Shown: positions 14,724 to 24,137 of the stretch, piece by piece | Position numbering within the stretch: position 1 is the stretch's first letter | Layout of the letters: every line of letters starts with the position of its first letter | Assembly: GCA_949296605.1 (NCBI GenBank) | Contig: CASFPB010000051.1 | Location: forward strand, 1-33,395 | Length of the DNA: 33,395 nucleotides | Source of the DNA: an uncultured bacterium | GTDB lineage: Bacteria; Bacillota_I; Bacilli_A; RF39; UBA660 | Direction of reading: 5' to 3' | Notes under the pieces: model-generated | What the model saw: the letters and a program-made list of their open reading frames with translations, nothing else | Told to the model about the DNA's origin: nothing | The model's database searches: none | Position numbers and translations under genes: made by a program

Positions 14724-15835
14724 GTAAAATAAGAGTGTTTGAAACCTTTTCTGGTATAGGTGCACAAAATAAAGCTTTAAAAAATGCTAATATAGATTAT
14801 GAGGTAGTTGCAACAAGTGATTGGTTTATAAATGCAATCCTTGCATACGATGCAATTCATTGCGAAAGAAAGAGTATTAAAGTTCCTTCTTATGAAAAAC
14901 AACTCGAATACTTGAATAAGTTTACCTTTAGTAATGATTCTGTGAAACCATATAAAGATATTACTAGATTAGGCAAAAGTGAAATAGAAAAATTATATAT
15001 TGCAAATAAAAGAACAAAAAATTTAGGTTCAATAACTGAAATACATGCTTCAGATGTTCCTGACCATGACTTATTAACATATAGTTTTCCATGCCAAGAT
15101 TTATCAACAGGTGGATTAACTAAAGGAATGAAAAAAGGATCCGGAACAAGATCAGGGTTACTATGGGAAATTGAAAGAATCTTGAATGAGTTGAATGAAG
15201 AAGGTAGATTACCGAAATATTTGTTAATGGAAAATGTTAAAGCAATTCTTGCACCATCTAACGAAAAAGATTTTAAAATGTGGAAAAAGTTTTTAAAAAG
15301 TTTAGGGTATGAGAACGAGGAAATGGTTTTATCTGGAATTTATTTTGGAGTTCCTCAAGATAGAGCTAGATGTTTTATGGTTAGTAAATTAGGAGAAAAA
15401 CCAAATGTTAAATCAAAGCTAAAAGGAACACTATATCCAGAAAAAGATATAAAGAAATTTTTAAGAACAGATTATTCAAATGAAGTATATAAACAAGAAG
15501 CAGATGAAGCTCAATTACCTAGAACTGAATCTAGAGAAAGAATGTGGAATACTAATAAAAGAGACATTAATAAATTAACTTATTTTAACACTATTACATG
15601 CAATATGGATAGACAAAATAATGCGGGAATGATACTTTATGATGGACCAAAAGGAAACTCTTACAGATTGCTTACTACTAGGGAAGCGTTTTTGCTAATG
15701 GGCTTTAGTGAAAAAGACTATGAAAATGTAAAAGAATTAGGCCTAAGTTATAGAAAAACTATTAAATTAGCTGGGAATTCAATTGTTGTTCCTGTTCTTG
15801 AGGCTATATTTAAAGCAATGTTTGAGGGGGAATAA
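14720..15835 (+). CDS. DNA cytosine-5 methyltransferase
   Basis: The 371-aa protein carries the ordered m5C methyltransferase motifs: motif I FETFSGIGAQ (residues 7-16, SAM binding), motif IV FPCQ with catalytic C125, motif VI ENV (171-173), motif VIII QDRAR (213-217), and motifs IX-X LLTTREAFLLMGFS and LAGNSIVV near the C-terminus. The length is usual for single-domain enzymes, with the target recognition region at about 220-310. It transfers a methyl group from SAM to C5 of cytosine in a specific site that cannot be read from the sequence. The ATGA overlap with the restriction enzyme gene implies translational coupling, and the next gene starts 2 bp after its stop. It likely protects the host from this operon's nucleases or marks self. 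Confidence 0.95.
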   Translation: MSKIRVFETFSGIGAQNKALKNANIDYEVVATSDWFINAILAYDAIHCERKSIKVPSYEKQLEYLNKFTFSNDSVKPYKDITRLGKSEIEKLYIANKRTKNLGSITEIHASDVPDHDLLTYSFPCQDLSTGGLTKGMKKGSGTRSGLLWEIERILNELNEEGRLPKYLLMENVKAILAPSNEKDFKMWKKFLKSLGYENEEMVLSGIYFGVPQDRARCFMVSKLGEKPNVKSKLKGTLYPEKDIKKFLRTDYSNEVYKQEADEAQLPRTESRERMWNTNKRDINKLTYFNTITCNMDRQNNAGMILYDGPKGNSYRLLTTREAFLLMGFSEKDYENVKELGLSYRKTIKLAGNSIVVPVLEAIFKAMFEGE

Positions 15836-15837
15836 TA

Positions 15838-16872
15838 ATGCAAAAAATAGTTTTACCAATTGATACAAAGTCGTTTTATTATAACATTAAAAATGATAAT
15901 ATTTCTGGGCATACTGCTACAGTAGCAACATCAATAAAACAAGGTAATTCAATTAATGATAAACTTATGCAAGTATATAAAATACCTATGCAAATTGATT
16001 ATCAATCAAAACCAGAATTGGTCAACGAATTAACGAAAAATTCTAAGTCACAAATCAAAATTACAAATGTTTTTGCTTTTAAGAATATAAAAGTAAATGG
16101 TATAAGTATTCAGACAAGTAAATCATTTTGCTTTTACATTAAGGAAGAAATAGATCCTGAAAAAGCCCAATTTGGAAGACTTAAATTGCATTATCCAATG
16201 TCTTTGAAATATGAAGATACTGATCTTGATATAGATAACAAAAATGTTATTAATACTATATCTGAACATTTGAAGGGCTATGCTTTTATTGTTACAGCAT
16301 TTGAATATGATTTTGATGAAGATAGCTTAAATTTTAAAATTACTATTATAGGGGAAAATTCAATTCCATATTCTAAAGTCTTTATTAATAACAAGGGTGT
16401 TGGTAATAAATATACAAGTATATTTGATGAGTATGCTGATTCTTATGATATGGAAATTATCAGTTTAAAAAAATATTATAGTAATTATAATGAAAATGTT
16501 GATCCAAGCAATTATAGAGAAGCAATATCAAAAAACGATTATATTGCTGGTAGTTTGGTTGAAAACATCTTAATAGAAAAAGGATTTACCAGTATAAAAA
16601 ATCTAAGTTCAGAATTTACTTATTCACTTTATGATTTTAGTTATGAGAAAGATGGCAAAGTTAAATATTTAATGGTATTTAATACTTCAACATCAAATAA
16701 GTATTTTAATATTTCTTCAAAGAAGTTAAAATTTTTAAATGATTTTTCCGATGATACAAAAATAATTTTGATTACAAATATTTTGGATAATCCTCAAATG
16801 TATGAATATAACATTGCTGATATTAATAGCTTTTCTAAATCAATTAATTCACTAATGTTAGTAAAGGAGTAG
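15838..16872 (+). CDS. Unknown 344-aa operon protein, nuclease-like C-terminus
   Basis: I know no family for the whole protein. Residues about 1-220 are beta-rich with many charged and hydroxyl residues and no enzyme motif. Residues about 240-325 have the layout of a PD-(D/E)XK/DUF3883-like domain: GSLVENILIEKGF (helix), YSLYDFSYEKDGK (the strand with D), then VKYLMVFNTSTSNKYFNISS. In active relatives the last strand reads like YxEVKTTS. Here the E and K are replaced (MVFNTST), so catalysis would be lost. The gene sits between the methyltransferase (2 bp) and the GHKL ATPase (3 bp), so it is certainly co-expressed. I infer a DNA-binding or scaffold role for the complex; the fold assignment needs a profile or structure comparison. 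Confidence 0.6.
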   Translation: MQKIVLPIDTKSFYYNIKNDNISGHTATVATSIKQGNSINDKLMQVYKIPMQIDYQSKPELVNELTKNSKSQIKITNVFAFKNIKVNGISIQTSKSFCFYIKEEIDPEKAQFGRLKLHYPMSLKYEDTDLDIDNKNVINTISEHLKGYAFIVTAFEYDFDEDSLNFKITIIGENSIPYSKVFINNKGVGNKYTSIFDEYADSYDMEIISLKKYYSNYNENVDPSNYREAISKNDYIAGSLVENILIEKGFTSIKNLSSEFTYSLYDFSYEKDGKVKYLMVFNTSTSNKYFNISSKKLKFLNDFSDDTKIILITNILDNPQMYEYNIADINSFSKSINSLMLVKE

Positions 16873-16875
16873 TTT

Positions 16876-18336
16876 ATGAGTAAGGTAGTACAACAAATTC
16901 CGCCAGCTAAGGCACTTATCAATGGAATAAGAGCTATAGGTTATAGCTTTTCAACTTCAGTTGCTGATATTATAGATAATAGTATTGCGGCTAAGTCCAA
17001 ACATATAAATATATTTTCAGATCCTTTAGCTGATAATCCATATTTTTGTATATTAGATGATGGATGCGGAATGAATTATGATGAGTTAAATAATGCAATG
17101 GTTTTTGGTTCTGATCGTAGTAATAAGGAAGATGATATATTAGATTTAGGAAGATTTGGTTTAGGATTAAAATCTGCTTCTTTATCTCAATGTAGAGAAC
17201 TTATTGTCGTAAGTAAAAAACAAAATAATATTTATTGTATGTCCTATGATTTGGATGTTATAGAAAAAAATAATGATTGGAATTTACTAGTATATGATAA
17301 TGAGGAAATTGCATCTTTACCTCGAATTGATGAATTAAAAAAGTATGATTCAGGAACTATGGTTATATGGAGAAAGTTTGACAAAATAGAGTTTATTGCA
17401 AAAAATTTTGAGGAAACATTTAGAGGAATTGTTTCTGATGCAAAAAAACATGTTGAGTTAGTATTTCACAGATTTTATGATGAGATTGAAATATATTTTA
17501 ACTTCGATCGTGTAGATAAAATTGATCCATTTTTAACTGATTCTGTTCCAAGAACTCAAAAAGGTAGAACAGATAGTATATCGATGGATGGAGAAACAAT
17601 TTTAGTGACTCCTTATATCTTACCTTATCAAAATTCACTTACTCATGATGAGAAAAAACTTTTGGGAAGCCCTAAGAGTATTTATGATGATCAAGGTTTT
17701 TATATTTATAGAAATCGACGACTTATAGTATGGGGTTCTTGGTTAAGAATGTCTGTTAGAAGTGAATTAACAAAACTCGCTAGAATTCAAGTTGATATTC
17801 CATCAAAATTGGATTCACAATGGAGTATGGATGTAAAAAAATCAACAGCGAAAATACCAGATAAGATAAAAGATATAATTAAAGCTTCAGTTGAGGAATC
17901 TATTGTTAAAAGTAAAGGCGTTACTCAGTTTAGAGGTAAGAAAGAATTGACATTAGAAAATAAAATGTGGAATCGTATTACTGAAAGAGACGGATATGTA
18001 AGATATGAAATCAATAGAGATAATCCTGTTTTACAATTATTATTTGAAACAATTGATGACAAAGAATTTGATTTATTAAATACTTTTATTTCACAAATTG
18101 AAGATTATCTTCCAAAATATACAATTCATAATGATGCTTCTGATATTAATTTAGTGATTGTTAATAATGATGATAATGAAGAAGATAAATTAATTGATCA
18201 AGTTATTAGCTTTTCTAAGCTATTTCCTTTAAGCGATAGAGAACAAAAAATTAAAAATTTGCTTGCTGCTGAAGGATATCAAAAAATTGCAAATAAATTT
18301 GATGAAATATTAAAGGAGGCAATCAAAGATGAATAA
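16876..18336 (+). CDS. MORC/MutL-type GHKL ATPase
   Basis: The 486-aa protein has a GHKL (Bergerat) ATPase at its N-terminus: N-box ADIIDNSIAA (about 30-39), G1 box DDGCGM (61-66) and G2 box DLGRFGLGLKSAS (90-102). A transducer-like S5 region follows, with GFYIYRNRRLIVWGSW (about 276-291). The usual N-box Glu is Asp in this copy (D31), a form I recall as frequent in bacterial MORC-like relatives. ATP-driven dimerisation and DNA clamping are expected from the family. The start has AAGGAG upstream, and the gene's stop overlaps the Z1 gene by 8 bp. Iyer, Abhiman and Aravind described such MutL/MORC ATPases with restriction-modification genes and Z1 proteins; it also corresponds to the MutL member of the Mza system. 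Confidence 0.88.
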   Translation: MSKVVQQIPPAKALINGIRAIGYSFSTSVADIIDNSIAAKSKHINIFSDPLADNPYFCILDDGCGMNYDELNNAMVFGSDRSNKEDDILDLGRFGLGLKSASLSQCRELIVVSKKQNNIYCMSYDLDVIEKNNDWNLLVYDNEEIASLPRIDELKKYDSGTMVIWRKFDKIEFIAKNFEETFRGIVSDAKKHVELVFHRFYDEIEIYFNFDRVDKIDPFLTDSVPRTQKGRTDSISMDGETILVTPYILPYQNSLTHDEKKLLGSPKSIYDDQGFYIYRNRRLIVWGSWLRMSVRSELTKLARIQVDIPSKLDSQWSMDVKKSTAKIPDKIKDIIKASVEESIVKSKGVTQFRGKKELTLENKMWNRITERDGYVRYEINRDNPVLQLLFETIDDKEFDLLNTFISQIEDYLPKYTIHNDASDINLVIVNNDDNEEDKLIDQVISFSKLFPLSDREQKIKNLLAAEGYQKIANKFDEILKEAIKDE

Positions 18337-21049
18337 TGATGAAACTCAATTAGAAAAAGCATATGGAATGTTAAAATTGCTTATGGAAGGTCAAACTAAA
18401 ACACATCAAGAAATAATTGATAGATCTATTAAAATACTAGAATTATTGTTAATAAATGAACCAGATAATTTAAATTATTTAGTTGATAAATATGAAGAAA
18501 ATAATAATATTAAAGCTTATGATCCGGATGTCTTGGTTGATATAGATTCTGCAAATGATGGTTGGCTGTATGAAAGAAAATCTACCAAAAATTTAGACTA
18601 TTTTAATCGTTATAAAAGCTATCTAAGAAAAGATGATTTTCCTGAAGACGCTTTAGATAAAATGGAAAAATCTACAGAAAAAATATTATCATATTGTGCA
18701 GATCCATTAAATGTGGCAAAATCACTTAATACAAAGAAACGTGGATTAGTAATAGGAGATGTTCAATCAGGAAAGACAGCTAATTATTTATCTTTAATTA
18801 ATATGGCTGCTGATTATGGATATCAATTAATTATTTTATTGGCTGGTTTGACAGATTCATTGAGAATCCAAACTCAAAAAAGAATTGATAGTGGTTTTGT
18901 TGGAGCACAAAGTGACACTATTGGAGCTGTGGAAATATTTGTTGGTGTTGGTACATCTGAAGAGAGACATTATGCAATACCTATGACTAATCAAAAATTT
19001 GATTTTGTTAAGTTTAAAAAGGAAAATGCTAATTTTAAACGCTCAGACTTGTCTAAACCTGTTATTATGGTTGTTAAAAAAAATAAAGGAATTCTTTCAC
19101 AAATGGCTGAGTGGGTAAAACCAGACATGGATGATATTAAATCAAATAATATTTTAATTATAGATGATGAAGCAGACAACGCTTCTGTTAATACGAAAAA
19201 CCAAGATGAAGATCCATCTGTTATTAACAAATTAATAAGGGATATTTTTAATAATTTCCCCATTGCATCATATGTAGGATATACTGCAACACCTTTTGCT
19301 AATATTTTTATTAATCCTTATGATGATGAAGCATCTAAAGATTTATTCCCATCAGATTTTATAGTACAACTTAAAGAACCAGATAATTATTTTGGAACTA
19401 AGAAAGCTTTATTTGATGAACATCATGTTAGATATTTAGATGAACAAGAAGAAAACTTTTTGCCTGTTAAACATAACAAAGATATAGAAGTATATGATGA
19501 ATTACCTGATAGTTTAATTGAAGCTTTAAATGACTTTGTTATAACAAATGTAATTCGAACTTTAAGAGGTCAAGTTAAGAAACATAGAACGTTTATGATA
19601 AATGTTTCACGTTTTAACAATATACAAGATAAAATTAAATACAAAGTTGAAGAATATTTAAAGAAACTAAGTAATAGTATTGAGCAATGTTATAAATTAC
19701 CTGTTGATGATTTTTGCAAAGATCCAAAATTAAAAAAAATATATGATCAATATAATAACGATGATTTTTATGCAAATATTAGAGAGTCTTTTTCTTGGGA
19801 TCAAATACAAGAATTACTAAATGATGAAATAGAAAAATTTGAAATTGCCATAATGAATAACCGAAATTCTAAAAATAGATTTAATTATGATGACTATAAA
19901 GATGTAGGTGCAAGATTAATTGCTATTGGAGGATTTGTGTTATCGAGAGGTTTAACTTTAGAAGGTTTGACTATAAGTTACTTTAGTAGAAATGCAAATG
20001 CATATGATACTATGTTACAAATGTGTAGATGGTTCGGCTATAGAAATGGTTATGAAGATTTATGTAGAATCTACATATCTGAAATAAATGTTGAAAATTA
20101 TCGAGCAATAGATGATGCGGTAGTTGATTTAAAAGCACAAATAGCTATAATGTCTTCAAGAGGAAAAACTCCAATGGAATTTGGCTTGATGGTTAAGGAA
20201 TCTCCAGATACTTTAGAAACATCAATGTTAATTACTAGCAGAAATAAAATGAGGGCTTCACAAGAAGTCATAAGAAGTTTAAATTATAGTGGTGCGTCTG
20301 TTGATACATCAAAAATATACATGGATGTTGAAAGTAATATAAAAAATAAAAATCTTTTAGATGAACTTGTTAGTAAGATTAAACAAGAAGGAATAATTCT
20401 TGAAGAAGTTGATGGAAGATTCATGTTTAGAGACGTTCCTAAAGCTTATATTTCTGAATTTATAGAAAAGATACTTATACCATTAGAAAATAGAAAATTT
20501 GATAAAGATGGATTAAGTGAATGTATTTTAAATTCAGAGGAATTTGATAAATGGGATATAGCTGTTGCTACTGGTTCTAAAACTAGTTCTAATAAATGGA
20601 TGTTTTGTTCTAAGGAATTACCTCTGCCATTACGTAGTTTTAAATATAGAGATAATGAAAACTTTATTAGAATTTCAGGTGGCAACAATAGATTAGCTGA
20701 ACCTGGTATATATAATAGTGGATTAACACCAGAAGAAAAAGAAGAAGCTAAAAAAATTGCAATTAATTCTCCAAAGGCTCATAAGGAACCAATTGCATCA
20801 GATTATTTAAAGGTAAGAAAGAAACCAATACTAATTATTTATCCTTTAGCTTTAAACCCAAGTAATGACGAGGAGAAAAAAATTGCTGATGTTTTTAACA
20901 ATGAAAAAGTAGCTATTGGTTTTGCTATAGGTTTCCCAGGATCTGATAATAGAGTGATGGTAAAATATAGAGCTAATGCCCGTAAATTAAAAGAATTATC
21001 AGGAGATATAGAAGAAGAGGAGGAAGAAGAAGTATATGGTGAAGAATAA
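18329..21049 (+). CDS. Z1-domain helicase-like ATPase
   Basis: The 906-aa protein is a SF2-like ATPase with the Z1 domain. Walker A is GDVQSGKT (143-150), Walker B is IIDDEAD (277-283), and the TATPFANI segment follows (helicase motif III-like). Motifs V-VI of the Z1 region lie at about 540-595 and include GGFVLSRGLTLEGLT and MLQMCRWFGYRNGYEDLCRI. The C-terminus ends in a run of glutamates (EEEEEEE). The ATPase residues look intact. It starts within the end of the GHKL gene with AAAGGAGG as ribosome site, and itself overlaps the DUF4420 gene by 14 bp. It probably translocates on DNA as the motor of the complex, with the GHKL and nuclease partners. Confidence 0.9.
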   Translation: MNNDETQLEKAYGMLKLLMEGQTKTHQEIIDRSIKILELLLINEPDNLNYLVDKYEENNNIKAYDPDVLVDIDSANDGWLYERKSTKNLDYFNRYKSYLRKDDFPEDALDKMEKSTEKILSYCADPLNVAKSLNTKKRGLVIGDVQSGKTANYLSLINMAADYGYQLIILLAGLTDSLRIQTQKRIDSGFVGAQSDTIGAVEIFVGVGTSEERHYAIPMTNQKFDFVKFKKENANFKRSDLSKPVIMVVKKNKGILSQMAEWVKPDMDDIKSNNILIIDDEADNASVNTKNQDEDPSVINKLIRDIFNNFPIASYVGYTATPFANIFINPYDDEASKDLFPSDFIVQLKEPDNYFGTKKALFDEHHVRYLDEQEENFLPVKHNKDIEVYDELPDSLIEALNDFVITNVIRTLRGQVKKHRTFMINVSRFNNIQDKIKYKVEEYLKKLSNSIEQCYKLPVDDFCKDPKLKKIYDQYNNDDFYANIRESFSWDQIQELLNDEIEKFEIAIMNNRNSKNRFNYDDYKDVGARLIAIGGFVLSRGLTLEGLTISYFSRNANAYDTMLQMCRWFGYRNGYEDLCRIYISEINVENYRAIDDAVVDLKAQIAIMSSRGKTPMEFGLMVKESPDTLETSMLITSRNKMRASQEVIRSLNYSGASVDTSKIYMDVESNIKNKNLLDELVSKIKQEGIILEEVDGRFMFRDVPKAYISEFIEKILIPLENRKFDKDGLSECILNSEEFDKWDIAVATGSKTSSNKWMFCSKELPLPLRSFKYRDNENFIRISGGNNRLAEPGIYNSGLTPEEKEEAKKIAINSPKAHKEPIASDYLKVRKKPILIIYPLALNPSNDEEKKIADVFNNEKVAIGFAIGFPGSDNRVMVKYRANARKLKELSGDIEEEEEEEVYGEE

Positions 21050-21977
21050 TTTTGAATTAATGTTTTCTGGTTTAGAAGAAGAAATATTTAATAATCAAAA
21101 GAAGGTAACTAATGGTTCAATAATTAAAGTGTATTATGGTATTACTAAAGATGGATTTTCTAGACTTTCATTTTTATCAACTTTAAAGCCTCCAAAAATA
21201 GATTCTACAAAAATGCTTAGAGTTGTTCAAGGAGAAGAGGGAGAAGGAAATTACTGGACATGTTTTGATTTATTAAATCATGAATTTGAAAAAATATTTT
21301 ACATGTTTTGTGATGATATTACTAATTCAATTCAGGGATTAGATAGTGAACTTAAAGAGTTAAACACAATAAAGGATAGATTCTCAATTTGGAAAATAAT
21401 GTTTAAAAAAGTATCAAGTTCTTTATCAAGTGAAAAGGAACAAGGGTTGTTTGGGGAATTATATTTTTTAGATAAATATATGATACCTAAATATGGACTT
21501 GATGATTCAATAAACTCATGGGCTGGACCTTTAGGATATAATAAAGACTTTTCTATTGATAATACATGGTATGAAGTAAAAACAACGAGTGTAAATTCAA
21601 CTTGTGTCAAGATTTCTTCTTTATCACAATTGTCATCTGATATTCCAGGAAATCTTTCAATTATTAGAATTGAAAAAATGTCAGAGGAATTTGACAATGG
21701 GTTCTGTTCAATCTCTCATATATTTGATGACATATTAAAACAAATCAAAGATGGAGAATTACAAGAAAAGTTTATAAATAAAGTTTTAGAATATGGATTT
21801 AATCCTGAAACTGATTTTCAAAAGAATAAGTTTAATATATCAAATATATCTATTTATAAAGTGGAAGAAGGCTTTCCAAGATTAACTGAAAAGGATATTA
21901 AATTCCAAGAGATTGATAACATAACGTATGAAATTATTATTAAAACTATCGAGAAATTTAAGGTGGAAGAATTATGA
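21036..21977 (+). CDS. DUF4420-type PD-(D/E)XK nuclease
   Basis: The 313-aa protein shows the full nuclease signature: E141 in GLFGELYFL, D171 in NKDFSID, E180-V-K182 in TWYEVKTTS. The following CVKISSLSQLSS is the helix lead-in typical of this family. It thus looks catalytically intact, in contrast to the 344-aa protein of the same operon. ATG 21036 is preferred because GAGGAGGAAGAAG precedes it; ATG 21060 is an alternative that would remove eight residues. It overlaps the Z1 gene by 14 bp and the AIPR gene by 4 bp (ATGATGA). I infer DNA cleavage guided by the Z1 motor. Confidence 0.88.
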   Translation: MVKNNFELMFSGLEEEIFNNQKKVTNGSIIKVYYGITKDGFSRLSFLSTLKPPKIDSTKMLRVVQGEEGEGNYWTCFDLLNHEFEKIFYMFCDDITNSIQGLDSELKELNTIKDRFSIWKIMFKKVSSSLSSEKEQGLFGELYFLDKYMIPKYGLDDSINSWAGPLGYNKDFSIDNTWYEVKTTSVNSTCVKISSLSQLSSDIPGNLSIIRIEKMSEEFDNGFCSISHIFDDILKQIKDGELQEKFINKVLEYGFNPETDFQKNKFNISNISIYKVEEGFPRLTEKDIKFQEIDNITYEIIIKTIEKFKVEEL

Positions 21978-24061
21978 TGACATTAGAAGAATTTAGAGAA
22001 GAATTTATTAATAATATTAATGCTGAGGCCTTAGAAGAAAATCAATATCCTGTCGAAACTTTTATAGAATATATGAAAGATATTCTAATTAATGATTATT
22101 CATTAATTAGTGATTTGGAAAATTGCTATTTTGAATTTAATAATGGTACTAAACAAAATATGCACATTGATGCTGCATATCTTGAATTAGCTACAAATGT
22201 TTTGGATTTAGTTATAGCTGATTATAATCCTGGTGAGATTACAAATATTAACAATGAATTTATAAATAGCAAAAGTAATTTAATGATTCATTATTTTGAT
22301 AATGTCTTGAAAGGATATTTTGATGGAGCTGAACTAAGTAATCCTGCAACTCAACTAGCCATTAATATTCGAAAAAATTTATCCTCAATTAACAAGTTAC
22401 ATTTAATTATTATTTCAACCAATAAGATGAGTAAGTTTGTTAAAACAACTGAACTTCCTGATCATAAAATTGGTGATATAAATCTAAAGGTTGATTTAGA
22501 TGTAATTGGTATTGAAAATATATATAATACTAAATTACCAACTTTTAAAAAGGAACCTATTGAAATTAATACGAAAGATTTTGGATGCGAAGGTGTTCAA
22601 TGTATAAAAGCGGATATTGGATCAGAAGATTATCAAGCTTATTTAGCAATAGTTCCAGGTAAATTTTTATGCGATATTTATAAAAAGTATGGACCTAGAT
22701 TGCTTGAATCTAATGTACGTTCATTTTTAAATAATAGAGGAGCTGTTAATAAGGGAATAAGAGGTACTATTTTAAATGAAAGAGATAAATTCTTTACTTA
22801 TAATAATGGTATTTCTACTGTCGCTAAAAACATTGATACAGAGTACAAGGAAAACAAAGGATTATATATTACTAAGTTTACAGATTTTCAAATTATTAAT
22901 GGAGGTCAAACTACTGCATCACTCGCTTCGGCAGATATAAAGGATAAAGCTCCATTAGATAATATTTATGTTCAAATGAAATTAACAATTTTGAATGAAG
23001 AAGATGCTGAATTAACTCACAATATTTCAAAATATGCAAATAGTCAAAATAAAGTAACCGCAGCTGATTTAAATTCTAACCATCCTTTTTATATAAGGAT
23101 TGAAGATTTTTCTAGAAAAATATATGCTCCAATGATTAATAATCAAACATACCAAACTTTATGGTTTTTTGAAAGAGCTAGGGGTCAATATGATCAGCCT
23201 AAAATGAGTAAAACAAAAGCTGAGAGGGCTACTTATGAAAAAATAAATCCTAAGTCTCAAAAATTTACTAAGACTGATTTAGCAAAATATCTTAATGCAT
23301 CATATATGAAACCATATGATGTATCGTGGGGAGCAGAAGTAAACTTAACTAGATTCCAAGTAGAATTAGAAAAGCAATGGGATAAAGATAAAAATGTGTT
23401 TAATGAAATGTTCTATAAAGATCTAATAGCAAAAGCCATTTTGTTTAAGACAATCGAAAAAGAAATATCTAATCAAGATTGGTACATGCAAAATAAGGCT
23501 TATCGAGCACAATTAGTACCATATACTTTTTCAAAACTAGTATATGAAGCTCAAAAAAACAATAATTGTGAACTAAATTATAAATCTATATGGGATAAAC
23601 AAGTTGTTCCAGATTATCTGATTGAAGAAATAGATAAGATTTCAAAATTAGCATTTGATGTATTCTATGATGATAATAGACAATATTCTAACATTGGTGA
23701 ATATTGTAAGCGTAAAGAATGTTGGGAAGTATTAAAAGCCAAACCATATACTTTATCGGATGATACAATTGATTCACTAATTACAAAGGAAGAAAAGAAA
23801 CAAGAAACCATAATTGCGAAGAAAGAACAAAAACTTAGCTCTTCAGTTATGGTTGAAATACAAATTTTTAATCTAGGATCAGAATATTGGCAAACATTGA
23901 TTGACAAGGGTGTAGATCAAAAATTATTAAATGATAAAGATATAGATTTACTTAATTGTGCAATTAAATATTGCAATGGTTTAATGACTATATCAAGCGC
24001 TCAAGGTGATTATATTTGGAAAGTTAGAGAAAAACTTTCTGAAAATGGAGTTGCTGTTTAA
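21974..24061 (+). CDS. AIPR-family protein
   Basis: The 695-aa protein matches the AIPR (abortive infection phage resistance) family. Its hallmark segments are FTYNNGISTVAKNI followed by FQIINGGQTTASLA at about residues 268-320, and the C-terminal half has the family's YANSQNKVTAADLNSNHPFY run and FERARGQYDQPK. Length is within the family range. Biochemical function of AIPR proteins is not firmly known to me; several act with nucleases or in phage-resistance operons. It is the last gene of the operon, overlaps the DUF4420 gene by ATGA, and is followed at once by a terminator. Confidence 0.9.
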   Translation: MMTLEEFREEFINNINAEALEENQYPVETFIEYMKDILINDYSLISDLENCYFEFNNGTKQNMHIDAAYLELATNVLDLVIADYNPGEITNINNEFINSKSNLMIHYFDNVLKGYFDGAELSNPATQLAINIRKNLSSINKLHLIIISTNKMSKFVKTTELPDHKIGDINLKVDLDVIGIENIYNTKLPTFKKEPIEINTKDFGCEGVQCIKADIGSEDYQAYLAIVPGKFLCDIYKKYGPRLLESNVRSFLNNRGAVNKGIRGTILNERDKFFTYNNGISTVAKNIDTEYKENKGLYITKFTDFQIINGGQTTASLASADIKDKAPLDNIYVQMKLTILNEEDAELTHNISKYANSQNKVTAADLNSNHPFYIRIEDFSRKIYAPMINNQTYQTLWFFERARGQYDQPKMSKTKAERATYEKINPKSQKFTKTDLAKYLNASYMKPYDVSWGAEVNLTRFQVELEKQWDKDKNVFNEMFYKDLIAKAILFKTIEKEISNQDWYMQNKAYRAQLVPYTFSKLVYEAQKNNNCELNYKSIWDKQVVPDYLIEEIDKISKLAFDVFYDDNRQYSNIGEYCKRKECWEVLKAKPYTLSDDTIDSLITKEEKKQETIIAKKEQKLSSSVMVEIQIFNLGSEYWQTLIDKGVDQKLLNDKDIDLLNCAIKYCNGLMTISSAQGDYIWKVREKLSENGVAV

Positions 24062-24090
24062 GGGGAATCAATTTTTGATTCCTCTTTCTT
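24061..24090 (+). terminator. Terminator of the seven-gene operon
   Basis: AGGGGAATCA (24061-24070) pairs with TGATTCCTCT (24076-24085) with one G-T pair over a 5-base loop, then TTCTT. It begins within the AIPR stop codon. Confidence 0.75.
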
Positions 24091-24137
24091 ATATTAGATT
24101 TTTTATAACTGTTAGAATAAGAGTTGGGAGGTGTAGT

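Noticed and set aside
18991-19263. Minus-strand reading frames within the Z1, DUF4420 and AIPR genes
   Set aside because: All are opposite strongly recognised coding sequences and lack ribosome sites; they are complement artefacts of AT-rich genes.
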